NCBI RefSeq assembly: GCF_900460535.1
Contig: NZ_UHIL01000001.1
Coordinates: 682,001 to 746,000, forward strand
DNA length: 64,000 nucleotides
From: Vibrio parahaemolyticus
GTDB lineage: Bacteria; Pseudomonadota; Gammaproteobacteria; Enterobacterales; Vibrionaceae
Direction: 5' to 3'
The notes under the pieces were generated by a model. That model saw nothing but the letters and a program-made list of their open reading frames with translations. It did not search any database and was not told where the DNA came from. A program made the position numbers and the translations under genes. Below, in pieces: positions 18,630 to 29,395 of this stretch (positions are counted from its first letter, which is position 1; every line of letters starts with the position of its first letter).

Positions 18630-21089
18630 ATGCGAGTATTGAAGTTTGGCGGTTCATCACTAGCGGATGCAGATCGCTTTTTAAGAGCGGCAGATATCAT
18701 TGCCAATAACGCTCAACAAGAAGAAGTGGCCGTTGTACTTTCGGCTCCGGGTAAAACGACGAACAAGTTAGTAGCAGTCATTGAAGGTGCACTTCGTAAT
18801 GGTGAAGCTGAGCTGCAAATCAATGAGTTGGAAGAGTCGTTTAAAACGCTTTTTGCTGATATCCAAGCGGTATTGCCTAACCTAGAAGGTGCGGCGTTCG
18901 ATAACCAAGTTAAAACCTCTCTTTCTCAACTGCGTCAGTTTGTGCACGGCATTAACTTACTTGGTATGTGTCCAAACAACGTCAATGCTCGCATCATCAG
19001 TAAAGGTGAGCGAGTTTCGATTCAATTGATGAAGGCGGTACTGGAAGCCAAAGGGCAAAAAGCGAACCTCATTGATCCTGTTGAATATCTGTATGCGAAA
19101 GGCGATCACCTAGAAGCCATGGTGGATGTTGATGTATCGACACAGAACATCCGTCAAAATCCTCTTCCTAAAGATCATGTGAACATCATGCCGGGCTTTA
19201 CTGCGGGTAATGAAAAAGGCGAATTGGTGACGCTGGGTCGTAACGGTTCTGACTATTCAGCGGCAGTATTAGCGGCTTGTTTACGTGCTGATTGTTGTGA
19301 AATCTGGACGGACGTGGATGGCGTTTACAACTGCGATCCTCGATTGGTTGAAGATGCACGACTGCTTAAGTCACTCAGCTATCAAGAAGCAATGGAGCTT
19401 TCTTACTTCGGTGCATCCGTTCTGCATCCGAAGACCATTGCTCCTATCGCGCAATTCCACATTCCATGTCTGATCAAAAACAGCTTTAACCCTCAAGGCG
19501 CGGGTACGCTTATCGGCCAAGATACTGGAGAAGATAATCTTGCGATCAAAGGTATTACAACGCTTAACGACCTAACCATGGTTAACGTATCAGGCCCAGG
19601 TATGAAGGGGATGGTAGGCATGGCGAGCCGAGTATTTGGTGCGATGTCTTCTGCTGGTGTCTCTATTGTATTAATTACTCAATCATCGTCTGAGTACAGC
19701 ATCAGCTTCTGTATCGAGGCCGATGATAAGCTGAAAGCTCAACAAGTTTTGGCGGATGCGTTTGAGCTTGAACTAAAAGACGGTCTATTGGAACCGGTTG
19801 ATTTTATCGATGATGTTTCTATCGTTACCTTGGTTGGTGACGGCATGCGTACATCTCGTGGTGTTGCTTCACGTTTCTTCTCTTCTCTTGCGGAAGTGAA
19901 CGTCAATATCGTCGCGATTGCGCAGGGTTCTTCAGAGCGTGCTATCTCTGCGGTAATTCCGGAAGACAAAATTTCTGAGGCGATCAAAGCGTGTCACGAA
20001 AACCTATTTAACTCGAAATACTTCCTCGATGTGTTTGTTGTTGGTGTTGGCGGTGTTGGCGGTGAGCTGGTGGATCAGATCCAACGTCAACAATCCAAAC
20101 TGGCGGAAAAAGGTATCGTGATTCGAGTGTGTGGTTTAGCAAATAGCAAAGGCTTGCTACTCGACAGTGAAGGCTTACCACTAGAGCACTGGCGCGACCG
20201 CATGTCAGCGGCAACAGAAGAATTCAGTTTAGCTCGTTTAATCGCGTTGGTTCAGCGCAATCACATCATCAACCCTGTACTTGTGGATTGTACGTCTAGT
20301 GAAGACATTGCAAATCAATATGCAGACTTTCTAGCAGCAGGTTTTCACGTGGTCACACCAAACAAAAAAGCAAACACAGCAAGCATGGCGTACTACCATC
20401 AGCTTCGAGATGTCGCTCGTAGCTCGCGTCGCAAGTTGATGTACGAAACAACCGTAGGGGCAGGCCTACCGGTTATCGAAAACTTACAAAACCTGATTGC
20501 AGCAGGCGATGAACTTGAACGATTTAGTGGCATTTTGTCAGGTTCACTGTCTTACATCTTCGGTAAACTTGACGAGGGTATGAGCCTGAGCGAAGCGACG
20601 AATATTGCGAAAGAAAATGGCTTCACTGAGCCAGATCCTCGTGATGACCTTTCTGGTATGGATGTTGCGCGTAAGCTGCTCATCCTAGCTCGCGAAGCAG
20701 GTATGTCATTAGAGCTTGAAGATGTGGTCGTTGACCAAGCGCTACCACCAGGCTTTGATGATTCAGGCAGTGTTGATGAATTTATGGCTCGTTTGCCAGA
20801 AGCGGACGCGTACTTCAAAGAGTTATCTGCGAAAGCGGCAGAAGAAGGCAAAGTGCTACGTTATGTTGGTGAAATTAATGATGGCAAGTGCACAGTGAGC
20901 ATGGCCGCTGTCGATGAAAATGATCCAATGTTCAAAATTAAAGACGGTGAAAACGCGTTGGCGTTTTATAGTCGCTACTACCAGCCAATTCCTTTGGTGC
21001 TGCGTGGTTACGGTGCCGGTACAGAAGTGACGGCAGCAGGCGTATTCTCGGATGTAATGCGTACTTTAGGTTGGAAACTAGGGGTATAA
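18630..21089 (+). CDS. thrA: Bifunctional aspartokinase I / homoserine dehydrogenase I
   Basis: 819 aa. It catalyses the first and third steps from aspartate towards threonine. The N-terminal kinase has [13 protein letters not shown]. Paired ACT domains (about 315-460) bind threonine for feedback inhibition. The C-terminal dehydrogenase begins with the nucleotide-binding [13 protein letters not shown] near residue 470. GGAGG precedes the ATG by about eight bases. Length and domain order match E. coli ThrA. It is the first gene of the attenuated thrABC operon. Confidence 0.98.
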   Translation: MRVLKFGGSSLADADRFLRAADIIANNAQQEEVAVVLSAPGKTTNKLVAVIEGALRNGEAELQINELEESFKTLFADIQAVLPNLEGAAFDNQVKTSLSQLRQFVHGINLLGMCPNNVNARIISKGERVSIQLMKAVLEAKGQKANLIDPVEYLYAKGDHLEAMVDVDVSTQNIRQNPLPKDHVNIMPGFTAGNEKGELVTLGRNGSDYSAAVLAACLRADCCEIWTDVDGVYNCDPRLVEDARLLKSLSYQEAMELSYFGASVLHPKTIAPIAQFHIPCLIKNSFNPQGAGTLIGQDTGEDNLAIKGITTLNDLTMVNVSGPGMKGMVGMASRVFGAMSSAGVSIVLITQSSSEYSISFCIEADDKLKAQQVLADAFELELKDGLLEPVDFIDDVSIVTLVGDGMRTSRGVASRFFSSLAEVNVNIVAIAQGSSERAISAVIPEDKISEAIKACHENLFNSKYFLDVFVVGVGGVGGELVDQIQRQQSKLAEKGIVIRVCGLANSKGLLLDSEGLPLEHWRDRMSAATEEFSLARLIALVQRNHIINPVLVDCTSSEDIANQYADFLAAGFHVVTPNKKANTASMAYYHQLRDVARSSRRKLMYETTVGAGLPVIENLQNLIAAGDELERFSGILSGSLSYIFGKLDEGMSLSEATNIAKENGFTEPDPRDDLSGMDVARKLLILAREAGMSLELEDVVVDQALPPGFDDSGSVDEFMARLPEADAYFKELSAKAAEEGKVLRYVGEINDGKCTVSMAAVDENDPMFKIKDGENALAFYSRYYQPIPLVLRGYGAGTEVTAAGVFSDVMRTLGWKLGV

Positions 21090-21094
21090 CAAGA

Positions 21095-22066
21095 ATGAGT
21101 TCAAGTGATATGGGCGTGGTGGTTTATGCCCCAGCTTCAATTGGTAATGTTAGCGTAGGTTTTGACGTGCTGGGGGCGGCAGTGTCCCCAGTTGACGGCA
21201 CTTTGTTGGGTGACCGAGTTCAAGTAAAAGCAGGGACTGAGCCGTTCAGTCTAAACACTGCTGGGCACTTTGTTTCGAAGTTACCAACCGATCCAAAAGA
21301 GAACATCGTTTACGATTGTTGGGTGGTGTTTGCTCGTGAACTGGACAAAAAAGGCATTGAGCTAAAACCACTTGAAATGACGCTAGAGAAAAACATGCCT
21401 ATTGGTTCTGGTTTGGGCTCAAGTGCTTGTTCTATTGTGGCAGCGTTAGACGCGCTAAACCGATTCCACGACCAGCCTTTGAATGAAACGGAATTGCTGG
21501 CTTTAATGGGTGAAATGGAAGGTAAAATTTCGGGTGGTATTCACTACGACAATGTTGCTCCATGTTACCTTGGTGGTGTCCAGTTGATGCTTGAAGAGCT
21601 AGGCATCATCAGCCAAGAAGTCCCTTGCTTTGACGAGTGGTATTGGGTGATGGCGTATCCGGGCATTAAAGTGTCGACGGCTGAAGCGCGTGAAATCCTA
21701 CCATCTCAATATCGTCGACAAGATATCATTGCCCATGGCCGTCACCTTGCGGGCTTTATTCATGCATGTCACTCTGGTCAGCCAGAGCTTGCTGCAAAAA
21801 TGATCAAAGACGTGATCGCAGAACCGTATCGTGAGAAACTGCTTCCGGGCTTTGCGAATGCGCGTCAGTACGCAGCATCAGCAGGCGCGTTAGCAACTGG
21901 TATTTCTGGCAGTGGTCCGACACTGTTCAGTATTTGCAAACAGAAAGATGTCGCTGAGCGAGTTGCTCGCTGGCTAGAACAAAATTACGTACAAAACGAA
22001 GAAGGATTCGTCCATGTTTGTCGTTTAGATAAGCAGGGTTCGAAAGTAACAGGAAGTGAGCTATGA
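21095..22066 (+). CDS. thrB: Homoserine kinase
   Basis: 323 aa from the ATG at 21095, five bases after thrA. A later in-frame ATG at 21107 ([13 protein letters not shown]) would match the E. coli N-terminus more closely and is a real alternative. It is a GHMP-family kinase with the ATP loop [12 protein letters not shown], and it phosphorylates L-homoserine. The C-terminal [10 protein letters not shown] motif is intact. Its stop overlaps the thrC ATG (ATGA), implying coupled translation. Confidence 0.97.
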   Translation: MSSSDMGVVVYAPASIGNVSVGFDVLGAAVSPVDGTLLGDRVQVKAGTEPFSLNTAGHFVSKLPTDPKENIVYDCWVVFARELDKKGIELKPLEMTLEKNMPIGSGLGSSACSIVAALDALNRFHDQPLNETELLALMGEMEGKISGGIHYDNVAPCYLGGVQLMLEELGIISQEVPCFDEWYWVMAYPGIKVSTAEAREILPSQYRRQDIIAHGRHLAGFIHACHSGQPELAAKMIKDVIAEPYREKLLPGFANARQYAASAGALATGISGSGPTLFSICKQKDVAERVARWLEQNYVQNEEGFVHVCRLDKQGSKVTGSEL

Positions 22067-23343
22067 AGCTTTACAATATAAAAGAAAATGATGAACAAGT
22101 TTCCTTTGGCCAAGCCGTTCGCCAAGGATTAGGTCGTAATCAAGGCCTATTTTTCCCATCGGAATTACCAAAACTTGAAGACGTTGATGCGTTGCTAGCA
22201 GAAGATTTTGTTTCTCGTAGCACCAAGATTCTATCAGCACTGATTGGTGATGAACTGGCGGAAGAGCAAGTTAACGCAATGGTTGATGCTGCATTCCAAT
22301 TCCCAGCACCAATCAACCAAGTAAAAGAAGGCGTTTACGCGCTAGAACTTTTCCATGGCCCGACGTTAGCATTTAAAGATTTCGGTGGCCGCTTCATGGC
22401 GCAATCCCTTGCGGCAGTTTCTAATGGCGGCAAGATCACCATTTTGACCGCAACGTCAGGCGATACTGGCGCAGCTGTTGCGCATGCTTTCTACGGAATG
22501 GAAGACATTAATGTTGTGATTCTTTACCCGAAAGGCAAGATCAGCCCGCTCCAAGAGAAGCTGTTTTGTACACTAGGTAAAAACATCCACACTGTAGCAA
22601 TCAATGGTGATTTCGATTCATGTCAAGCATTGGTGAAACAAGCGTTTGATGATGCGGAGCTGCGTGAAGAGATCGGTCTGAACTCTGCAAACTCAATCAA
22701 CATCAGCCGCTTGATGGCACAAATCTGTTACTACTTTGAAGCTGCGGCGCAAATGAGTAAGCAAGAGCGTGAAAACCTCGTGGTTTCTGTACCAAGCGGT
22801 AACTTTGGTAACCTAACAGCAGGTCTATTAGCAAAAGCGCTAGGTTTACCTATCAAACGTTTTATTGCTGCTACCAACGCGAATGACACGGTGCCTCGTT
22901 ACCTCGAAACGGGCAAATGGGAGCCAAAACCAACGGTTGCAACCACTTCAAATGCGATGGACGTGAGCCAACCGAACAACTGGCCGCGTATCGAAGAGCT
23001 GTGCCGTGTGAAAGAGTGGGGCCTAGAGATACTAGGTAAAGGCGCAGTTTCTGATGAACAAAGCGCACAATCAGTAAAAGACTTGTACGCATTAGGCTAC
23101 CTATGTGAGCCACACGGTGCGATTGCTTACCGCGTATTGGAAGAGCAACTGCAAGAAGGTGAAACGGGTCTGTTCTTGTGTACTGCGCACCCAGCGAAGT
23201 TCAAAGAGGTTGTAGATGATATTCTTCAGACGGATATCGAATTGCCTGCACCACTAGCTAAACATGCTGCGATGGAGTTGTTGTCTGAAGATCTTGATGC
23301 GGATTTTGATGCACTAAAAACAGTATTACGCCGCGTTCAGTAA
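22063..23343 (+). CDS. thrC: Threonine synthase
   Basis: 426 aa, PLP-dependent. It converts O-phosphohomoserine to threonine. The PLP lysine is Lys105 in [13 protein letters not shown], and the phosphate-binding [13 protein letters not shown] is present. It is the last gene of the operon, overlapping thrB by four bases. Its size matches the gammaproteobacterial family. Confidence 0.98.
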   Translation: MKLYNIKENDEQVSFGQAVRQGLGRNQGLFFPSELPKLEDVDALLAEDFVSRSTKILSALIGDELAEEQVNAMVDAAFQFPAPINQVKEGVYALELFHGPTLAFKDFGGRFMAQSLAAVSNGGKITILTATSGDTGAAVAHAFYGMEDINVVILYPKGKISPLQEKLFCTLGKNIHTVAINGDFDSCQALVKQAFDDAELREEIGLNSANSINISRLMAQICYYFEAAAQMSKQERENLVVSVPSGNFGNLTAGLLAKALGLPIKRFIAATNANDTVPRYLETGKWEPKPTVATTSNAMDVSQPNNWPRIEELCRVKEWGLEILGKGAVSDEQSAQSVKDLYALGYLCEPHGAIAYRVLEEQLQEGETGLFLCTAHPAKFKEVVDDILQTDIELPAPLAKHAAMELLSEDLDADFDALKTVLRRVQ

Positions 23344-23363
23344 CCAAAACTGAATATGCGATA

Positions 23364-23396
23364 AAAGGTGGGGCATTGTCTCCGCCTTTTTGTTTT
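23364..23396 (+). terminator. Terminator of thrABC
   Basis: The stem AAAGGTGGGG / CTCCGCCTTT, with two G-T pairs, is followed by a T-rich tail shortly after the thrC stop. Confidence 0.65.
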
Positions 23397-23428
23397 TATA
23401 GGGCTGGTCTCGGGCAGAAATCGAATAT

Positions 23429-23457
23429 AAAAAACGGCGCTCATTGAGCGCCGTTTT
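23429..23457. terminator. Bidirectional terminator between thrC and grcA
   Basis: AAAAACGGCGCTC-ATT-GAGCGCCGTTTTT is a perfect 13-bp stem with A/T flanks, so it can serve both strands. On the minus strand it lies 25 bases past grcA. Confidence 0.9.
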
Positions 23458-23481
23458 TAAAACTTACTTGAGCGTACTCTA

Positions 23482-23859
23482 TTATAGAGTCTCAGTGAAT
23501 GTACGAGCGATAACATCACGTTGTTGTTCTGGCGTTAGCGAGTTGAAGCGTACTGCGTAACCAGAAACACGGATTGTTAGCTGTGGGTATTTTTCTGGGT
23601 GAGCAACTGCATCTTCTAGCGTTTCACGTTTAAGAACGTTCACGTTTAGGTGTTGACCACCTTCGATGCGAGGTGCAGTTTCGATAGCTACTTCGCGGCT
23701 TTCGTATTCACCTAGGTCGCTGATTGCGATAACTTGGTCTGCTTCGTAACCAGTTGCTGCAGCAACACAACGTGCTTCATTCTTCTCGCTATCTAGTAGC
23801 CAGATTGAGTTTAGTAGTTCGTCGTTTGCTGCTTTAGTAATTTGGATACCTTGGATCAT
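23482..23859 (-). CDS. grcA: Autonomous glycyl radical cofactor GrcA (YfiD)
   Basis: 125 aa from the ATG at 23859, preceded by AGGAGA at five bases. It is a spare glycyl-radical domain that restores pyruvate formate-lyase after oxygen damage. The radical site is Gly100 in RVSGYAVRF, and the C-terminal half is nearly identical to E. coli GrcA. It is transcribed alone. Two FNR-like boxes upstream fit its anaerobic role, and it shares the window with arcA and arcB. Confidence 0.97.
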   Translation of the reverse strand: MIQGIQITKAANDELLNSIWLLDSEKNEARCVAAATGYEADQVIAISDLGEYESREVAIETAPRIEGGQHLNVNVLKRETLEDAVAHPEKYPQLTIRVSGYAVRFNSLTPEQQRDVIARTFTETL

Positions 23860-23956
23860 CACTATCTCCTAGACCACTTACGTGGTGATTATTGGTGTTA
23901 ATTTTCGAATTTTTGTTGAGCTGAGTATTATATAGCTAATATCCACTATTTTAATA

Positions 23957-23970
23957 TTGATTTAAGTCAA
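23957..23970. promoter_or_regulatory. FNR-like box upstream of grcA (proximal)
   Basis: TTGAT-TTAA-GTCAA matches nine of ten consensus FNR positions. It lies about 100 bases upstream of the grcA start. Confidence 0.55.
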
Positions 23971-24009
23971 AAAACAACCAAAAACATTATTTTTATTAAG
24001 GTGATTTTG

Positions 24010-24023
24010 TTGAGATAAATCAA
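24010..24023. promoter_or_regulatory. FNR-like box upstream of grcA (distal)
   Basis: TTGAG-ATAA-ATCAA matches nine of ten consensus FNR positions, about 150 bases upstream of grcA and 163 before nfo. The region from 23860 to 24185 is otherwise AT-rich and without genes. Confidence 0.5.
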
Positions 24024-24185
24024 TAAAACCTTTGAAAACATACTAATTACAATTTATTTGATAATATAAAAAATATTTAATAAATCAATTTGTTGTAAAT
24101 TTACTACAAATTGAGGTTAAAATTTAAACTGATTAACGCAACTATCTGTATTTGGGTAGCGATACTGAAAGTCTAAAGTGATTAA

Positions 24186-25073
24186 ATGACAAACATGAAA
24201 AACAAGTTTGGTAATAAACTCATTGGTGCACATGTCTCTGCTGCTGGTGGGGTCGATCAAGCGCCGTTGAGAGCTCGCGAAATTGGCGCGAATGCATTCG
24301 CACTATTTACAAAAAACCAACGGCAGTGGGTGGCGAAGCCTTTAGAAGTAAAAACCATCAGTGCATTTAAAGCGAACTGTAAAATGCTGGGTTTCAGCGC
24401 AGAACATATTCTCCCGCACGACTCATACCTGATTAACTTAGGTGCTCCAGAAGTGGACAAGTTGGATAAGTCACGCGCTGCGTTCATCGATGAAATGGAG
24501 CGTTGTAATCAGTTGGGACTGACTTTGCTTAACTTCCACCCGGGTAGTCACCTAAAGAAAGTCTCTGAACAGGAATGCTTGGCAACGATTGCTGAGTCGA
24601 TCAACTTAGCACACAAAACTGTACCGGATGTGGTAGCGGTGATTGAGAATACTGCTGGACAGGGCACAAATCTTGGCTGGAAGTTTGAGCACTTAGCTGA
24701 AATCATCGAGCAAGTGGAAGATAAAGATCGTGTTGGTGTTTGTATTGATACCTGCCACACCTTTACGGCTGGTTATGACTTGCGTACAAAAGAAGATTGC
24801 GAACGCACTTTTGCTGAATTTGACCGTATTGTGGGTATGCACTATTTGCGAGCAATGCATCTAAATGATTCAAAAGTAGAGTTTGCTAGCAAAGTGGATC
24901 GTCACCATTCTTTAGGTAAAGGAGAGATCGGGTGGGATTGTTTCGAGTACATTGCGAAAGACTCTCGTTTTGATGGTATCCCTCTGATTTTAGAAACAAT
25001 TGATCCGGACATCTGGCAGCAAGAGATCAACATACTGCGCCAGTTTCATTTAGCCGCTATTAACAACCAATAA
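24186..25073 (+). CDS. nfo: Deoxyribonuclease IV (endonuclease IV)
   Basis: 295 aa. It is an AP endonuclease of base-excision repair with a TIM-barrel, three-zinc site. Visible motifs are [38 protein letters not shown] and MHLNDSK, the family signatures. It is about ten residues longer at the N-terminus than E. coli Nfo, so the start could be at the second Met (24195). It is followed within 300 bases by ung, another repair glycosylase. Confidence 0.97.
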   Translation: MTNMKNKFGNKLIGAHVSAAGGVDQAPLRAREIGANAFALFTKNQRQWVAKPLEVKTISAFKANCKMLGFSAEHILPHDSYLINLGAPEVDKLDKSRAAFIDEMERCNQLGLTLLNFHPGSHLKKVSEQECLATIAESINLAHKTVPDVVAVIENTAGQGTNLGWKFEHLAEIIEQVEDKDRVGVCIDTCHTFTAGYDLRTKEDCERTFAEFDRIVGMHYLRAMHLNDSKVEFASKVDRHHSLGKGEIGWDCFEYIAKDSRFDGIPLILETIDPDIWQQEINILRQFHLAAINNQ

Positions 25074-25146
25074 TGTAATCGCAAAGTTGGCACCTTTCTT
25101 TCTTAGTCGCTTAAGTCAATTTGAATTAAGAAAGAAGGATGCCACT

Positions 25147-25263
25147 ATGTCTCGACCACTCTCTTTTGCTCCCTATGCTTACAGTCGCCGCGTACTGCGT
25201 CTGCCGATGCCTAATCGCCACATTACTGGGCAAGGTCATTTTAGAACGCCGCAGAAGCATTAG
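25147..25263 (+). CDS. Candidate small ORF, 38 codons, between nfo and ung
   Basis: AAGGA (25135-25139) lies seven bases before the ATG. The predicted product is basic and rich in Arg and Pro, beginning MSRPLSFAPYAYSRRVLRLP. No family recognised. A 10-bp inverted repeat (TTCTTTCTTA 25096-25105 with TAAGAAAGAA 25127-25136) runs into the ribosome site. The rest of the 299-base gap holds only the ung promoter. It may be chance; conservation would decide. Confidence 0.35.
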   Translation: MSRPLSFAPYAYSRRVLRLPMPNRHITGQGHFRTPQKH

Positions 25264-25314
25264 CCTTTTATTACTGTCCTCAAGTATTGCTGCTCTCAAG
25301 TTCGTGGTAAGTTT

Positions 25315-25343
25315 TTGTTTGTTTGGGTTTCGCTCGTTAGAAT
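25315..25343 (+). promoter_or_regulatory. Predicted sigma-70 promoter of ung
   Basis: TTGTTT at 25315-25320 and TAGAAT at 25338-25343 have a 17-base spacer, 30 bases before the ung ATG. Confidence 0.55.
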
Positions 25344-25372
25344 AGAAGCAAAATTTAGGACAGGAACTTTCC

Positions 25373-26053
25373 ATGAATCAGTCACCCACTTGGCACGATG
25401 TGATCGGCGAAGAGAAAAAGCAGAGCTACTTTGTAGACACGTTGAATTTTGTTGAAGCAGAACGAGCAGCAGGCAAAGCGATTTATCCGCCAGCAAAAGA
25501 TGTTTTTAACGCATTTCGTTTCACGGAGTTTAACGATGTGAAAGTGGTGATCTTAGGACAAGACCCATACCACGGTCCAAATCAGGCGCATGGTTTGTGC
25601 TTCTCAGTGCTTCCTGGAATCAAAACGCCACCGTCGCTCGTGAACATGTATAAAGAATTGGCTCAAGATATCGAAGGATTCCAGATCCCTCAGCACGGAT
25701 TCTTGCAAAGCTGGGCAGAGCAAGGCGTATTGTTGCTCAATACGGTTTTGACGGTTGAGCAAGGCAAAGCGCACTCACACTCTAAAACAGGGTGGGAAGC
25801 ATTCACAGACCGAGTGATTGAAGCGATAAACCAGCATCAGCATGGGGTCGTGTTCCTTTTATGGGGTTCTCACGCTCAGAAGAAAGGACGTTTCATCGAC
25901 CGCTCGAAGCACCATGTATTAGCCGCGCCGCATCCATCGCCATTGTCTGCTCATCGAGGATTCTTGGGTTGTAAGCATTTCTCCCAAGCAAACCAATTAC
26001 TTGCCTCGCAAGGAAAAGAGCCAATCAACTGGCATTTACCGTTAACGGTATAA
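25373..26053 (+). CDS. ung: Uracil-DNA glycosylase
   Basis: 226 aa, family 1 UDG. It excises uracil from DNA. The water-activating loop GQDPYHG has Asp64, and the leucine/minor-groove loop [11 protein letters not shown] carries the catalytic His. Length and motifs match E. coli Ung. It has its own predicted promoter and a clear terminator. Confidence 0.98.
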   Translation: MNQSPTWHDVIGEEKKQSYFVDTLNFVEAERAAGKAIYPPAKDVFNAFRFTEFNDVKVVILGQDPYHGPNQAHGLCFSVLPGIKTPPSLVNMYKELAQDIEGFQIPQHGFLQSWAEQGVLLLNTVLTVEQGKAHSHSKTGWEAFTDRVIEAINQHQHGVVFLLWGSHAQKKGRFIDRSKHHVLAAPHPSPLSAHRGFLGCKHFSQANQLLASQGKEPINWHLPLTV

Positions 26054-26061
26054 AAGAAGAG

Positions 26062-26095
26062 ACAGCGATCATGGTGCTATGATCGCTGTTTTTTT
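26062..26095 (+). terminator. Terminator of ung
   Basis: The 11-bp stem ACAGCGATCAT / ATGATCGCTGT with a 6-base loop is followed by seven T. Confidence 0.9.
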
Positions 26096-26165
26096 GAGCA
26101 CGCTCGAAGCTGGTAGCGAATTTCTCATGTACACTTATTGAAAGTAGGTGTTAAGGAGAGACGCT

Positions 26166-26717
26166 ATGATGATCGAAAGAATTCGACGCGAACACGGCTA
26201 CATGGTTCGCCTGCTGGCTATATTGCGCCATAAACTCAACGAAATTAAAGAAGAAAACGCCATTAATTACTCGCTAGTAAGCGAGATTGTTGATTACCTC
26301 TCAAACCATTCGGAAAAAATTCATCATCCGAAAGAAGATATTCTCTACCATCATTTCCTCAAGCATTACGGTAAGCAACAAACCATGGAAAACTTGGAGA
26401 AAGAGCACCAAGAGCTTGCCGAGAAGACCAAAGAGTTTTCGATGCTCATTGAGATGATTTTGCAAGATGCGGTTGTTCCTCAAGATATCTTTATTGCTCA
26501 GCTAGAAGATTTCATTGAGTCGCAAAAGCGTCACCTTGAGCTCGAAGAGAGAAAAATCCTGCCATTAATTGAAGAGCTTTTTACTACTGAAGACTGGCAA
26601 CACGTTGAAAGTCTGTGGACCGAGAGCGAAGACGACCCTGTATTTGGTGACACGATTGCGGATCGCTACAAACAGCTTGCCGAGCGCGTTCGTCAAAGCG
26701 ATATGGAGTTTGTTTAA
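26166..26717 (+). CDS. Hemerythrin HHE domain protein
   Basis: 183 aa from the ATG at 26166, with AAGGAGAG just upstream; an earlier in-frame GTG overlaps that site. Histidines and acids in REHGYM, HHPKEDILYHHFL, KEHQEL and KRHLELEERKILP fit a four-helix HHE di-iron bundle. Such proteins bind oxygen or NO, or help Fe-S repair. The specific role here is unknown. It is a single-gene unit with its own terminator. Confidence 0.85.
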   Translation: MMIERIRREHGYMVRLLAILRHKLNEIKEENAINYSLVSEIVDYLSNHSEKIHHPKEDILYHHFLKHYGKQQTMENLEKEHQELAEKTKEFSMLIEMILQDAVVPQDIFIAQLEDFIESQKRHLELEERKILPLIEELFTTEDWQHVESLWTESEDDPVFGDTIADRYKQLAERVRQSDMEFV

Positions 26718-26724
26718 CTCACTC

Positions 26725-26758
26725 AAAGCCCGAGTATCTATAAATCTTGCTCGGGTTT
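26725..26758 (+). terminator. Terminator after hemerythrin gene
   Basis: The CCCGAG / CTCGGG stem has a longer loop and A-rich/T-rich flanks, directly after the stop codon. Confidence 0.6.
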
Positions 26759-26916
26759 ATTTGTGGTAATTCTTATTCTTTGAGAATTGAATGGAAATTC
26801 AACATAACCAATTCTCGATAAAAAGAACGGCTAATTCTCATTGACTAAGAATTCCGTCCACGTAAACATTTAGATGTAGAGAATCAGAACATGTAACCCT
26901 ACTCTATACAAAAACA

Positions 26917-26940
26917 AAAGGCACCGTTAGGGTGCCTTTT
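26917..26940. terminator. Bidirectional terminator downstream of DUF3545 gene
   Basis: AAAAGGCACC-GTTAG-GGTGCCTTTT with T-rich sequence on the minus-strand exit (TTTTGTTTTTG). Confidence 0.85.
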
Positions 26941-26947
26941 GTTCAAA

Positions 26948-27133
26948 TTAGAGTTTGATGTCGTCTAAGCTGTAGTCGTTGCAAACATCAAGTTCACGTA
27001 GTTCTTTAAGTAAGTTACGTCTGTCGTTCATCTCTTCTATTTCACGCCACTTTCTTTTTACTGGTTTAGCGCGAGATCTTGTTGTTGAGGTAGTATCCAG
27101 ATTGAAAATCTCATCTAGTTGAAAGCCTTCCAT
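26948..27133 (-). CDS. DUF3545 family small protein
   Basis: 61 aa, charged, with no membrane segment. The KRKWREIEEM centre followed by a Leu-rich helix is typical of the DUF3545 family found in Vibrionaceae and relatives; function unknown. AAGGTGG precedes the ATG, and a terminator follows. Confidence 0.75.
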   Translation of the reverse strand: MEGFQLDEIFNLDTTSTTRSRAKPVKRKWREIEEMNDRRNLLKELRELDVCNDYSLDDIKL

Positions 27134-27854
27134 AAGCCACCTTTACCCTTCTTTATCTAAACTGTTGTAACCAGTCCTTGTGGAGTTTTTTAAGTACCAC
27201 AATAGGTGTGAGAATAACCATGATATATTTCGCATTTGTGTCGGTAACATGACAGTTTCGTGCAAAAGTTCTCTCAAAATCACATTTTGCTTCGTGAATA
27301 ATTGAATAAAAAGTGTACAAACGAGAAAGGGGAAACGATTAAATGAAGAGATTTTCAATGTTAATTTGATGCGTTCAATTAGAGTACTAAGCAAAGGTTG
27401 AAGTTGCATAAAATGTGTTTGATGAAATAGTGTTCGATTACCTCTCTGGCGGCAAAGATAAATTTATGTAACACCTTGTGAATACTAGCTTGGTTCGTTT
27501 TTTATGGAGTGCTGTTCTATTAATTTCGGTGTAATTATTTATGTTGGATGTTGGTAATTGAAATGTTGCGCATTTGGGGTGTTAAGTCCTCTTTTTATGT
27601 TATTTTTTGGTGACTTTATAGTGAAAAATAACAATATTATTGTAATGGTTGCATATTGATTTTTGCGTTCCTAGGTTGCATTATCCGCCCGTCAAAAAAT
27701 ACGCTGGTACGTAAAATGGATGCATGAAGCGACGTTTACGATTCTAGATTGCGCATAAACATTACTCAAAAAGCTAAGCACACTTTGACACTTAGCAGGC
27801 AATCTGGTGGATGGCTCGGACGCACAGACTGGCGCAACTCACTTTGAGGTACAC
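27134..27854 (+). promoter_or_regulatory. Long leader/control region of the sodium:alanine symporter
   Basis: 721 bases without a convincing gene. The last 155 bases before the symporter carry nested inverted repeats: AGATTGC 27746-27752 with GCAATCT 27799-27805, enclosing GCTAAG 27773-27778 with CTTAGC 27791-27796. Upstream, CGTAAA 27710-27715 pairs with TTTACG 27735-27740, interleaved with CGCT 27702-27705 / AGCG 27728-27731. CACTTTGA occurs in the inner loop (27781) and again over the ribosome site (27840). This suggests a structured 5' leader. It does not match the glycine riboswitch core I know. Confidence 0.45.
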
Positions 27855-29288
27855 ATGACAGACTTAATCAATTTGATGAACGACCTCCTTTGGGGTTCGA
27901 TTCTGGTTTATCTTCTTGTAGGTGTAGGAATCTACTTCACCGTTCGATTGGGATTCATCCAATTCCGCCACTTCGGCCACATGTTCTCTGTTCTTAAGAA
28001 CAGCCGTAAAGCAGACAAAGCTGGTATTTCTTCTTTCCAAGCGCTTTGTACTAGTCTTGCTGCACGTGTAGGTACTGGTAACATGGCGGGTGTTGCAGTT
28101 GCATTGACTGCGGGTGGCCCTGGCGCGATCTTCTGGATGTGGCTGATCGCAATGCTTGGTATGGCAACGTCGTTTGCAGAGAGTACTCTGGCGCAGCTAT
28201 ACAAAACCAAAGATGATGATGGCAACTACCGTGGTGGTCCTGCTTACTACATGGAAAAAGGCTTGGGCATGCGTTGGATGGGCGTGTTGTTCTCTGTTTT
28301 CCTAATTATCGCTTTTGGTTTGGTATTCAACGCCGTACAAGCGAACTCAATTGCAAACGCAATGAGCAACGCATTTGGTTGGAATGACCTATACGTTGGT
28401 ATTGCTGTTGTTGCACTTTCAGCTGTAGTTATCTTCGGTGGTATCAAGCGTATCGCGAAAGTAGCTGAGCTGATCGTTCCTATCATGGCACTGCTATACC
28501 TAGTACTAGCATTGTTCGTTGTATTCTCAAACCTAGAGAAACTACCAGATGTATTGATGCTGATCTTCAAGAGCGCATTCGGTCTGCAAGAAGCTGCAGC
28601 GGGTGGTCTTGGTTATGCGATTGCACAAGCAATGATCAACGGTATCAAACGTGGTCTATTCTCGAACGAAGCGGGTATGGGTTCTGCGCCTAACGCGGCA
28701 GCGTCGGCAACGCCTTACCCACCGCACCCAGCATCTCAAGGTTACGTTCAGATGCTAGGCGTGTTCATGGATACGATTGTTATCTGTTCTGCAACAGTAG
28801 CGATTATCCTGATGTCGGGCGAGTATGTAGGTCAAGCAACGGAAGTTACTGGTATTGAGCTAACTCAGCGTGCATTGAGCTCGCAAGTGGGTGATTGGGG
28901 CGGCATCTTTGTTGCGGTTGCAATCTTCTTCTTCGCGTTTACTTCAATCATCGCGAACTACTCTTACGCAGAAACGAACCTGATCTTCTTGGAGCACAAC
29001 CATAAAGCTGGTCTAAGCATCTTCCGCGTTGTGGTTCTGGGCATGGTAATGTTTGGTGCGCTAGCGTCTCTTCCTGTGGTTTGGTCGTTGGCTGACGTTT
29101 CGATGGGTCTGATGGCGATTGTTAACTTGGTAGCGATTCTGTTGCTATCGGGCATCGTGATCAAACTGGCGAAAGACTACAACCGCCAGCTAGGCGAAGG
29201 TAAAGTACCAACGTTCGATGCGAACGATTTCCCTGAGCTTAAGTCTCAGCTAGAAGACGGTATTTGGGACAACACTAAGAAAGACTAA
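27855..29288 (+). CDS. Sodium:alanine symporter family (AGCS) protein
   Basis: 477 aa from the ATG at 27855, with GAGGT five bases upstream; the frame opens 16 codons earlier at a GTG without a ribosome site. It is an inner-membrane transporter with about ten hydrophobic segments. Family signatures are [25 protein letters not shown] and [17 protein letters not shown]. The expected substrates are alanine or glycine with sodium, as for DagA/AlsT; which one cannot be told. It is preceded by a long structured leader and followed by a terminator. Confidence 0.93.
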   Translation: MTDLINLMNDLLWGSILVYLLVGVGIYFTVRLGFIQFRHFGHMFSVLKNSRKADKAGISSFQALCTSLAARVGTGNMAGVAVALTAGGPGAIFWMWLIAMLGMATSFAESTLAQLYKTKDDDGNYRGGPAYYMEKGLGMRWMGVLFSVFLIIAFGLVFNAVQANSIANAMSNAFGWNDLYVGIAVVALSAVVIFGGIKRIAKVAELIVPIMALLYLVLALFVVFSNLEKLPDVLMLIFKSAFGLQEAAAGGLGYAIAQAMINGIKRGLFSNEAGMGSAPNAAASATPYPPHPASQGYVQMLGVFMDTIVICSATVAIILMSGEYVGQATEVTGIELTQRALSSQVGDWGGIFVAVAIFFFAFTSIIANYSYAETNLIFLEHNHKAGLSIFRVVVLGMVMFGALASLPVVWSLADVSMGLMAIVNLVAILLLSGIVIKLAKDYNRQLGEGKVPTFDANDFPELKSQLEDGIWDNTKKD

Positions 29289-29326
29289 GTGTTCTCCTAT
29301 CGTTAAAAGCTATTAAGACGATTCGT

Positions 29327-29357
29327 AAAGCCATGCAGACAATGCATGGCTTTTTTT
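29327..29357 (+). terminator. Terminator of symporter gene
   Basis: AAAGCCATGCA-GACAA-TGCATGGCTTTTTTT, a perfect stem with seven T. Confidence 0.92.
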
Positions 29358-29395
29358 GTACCCTAATAAAAAACAAAATTAGGGAAGTGAAAGTC

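Noticed and set aside
27143..27409. 88-codon minus-strand ORF upstream of the symporter
   Set aside because: No ribosome site, no recognisable domain, and AT-rich composition; likely chance.
27700..27854. Glycine riboswitch before the sodium:alanine symporter
   Set aside because: The conserved glycine aptamer core was looked for and not found.
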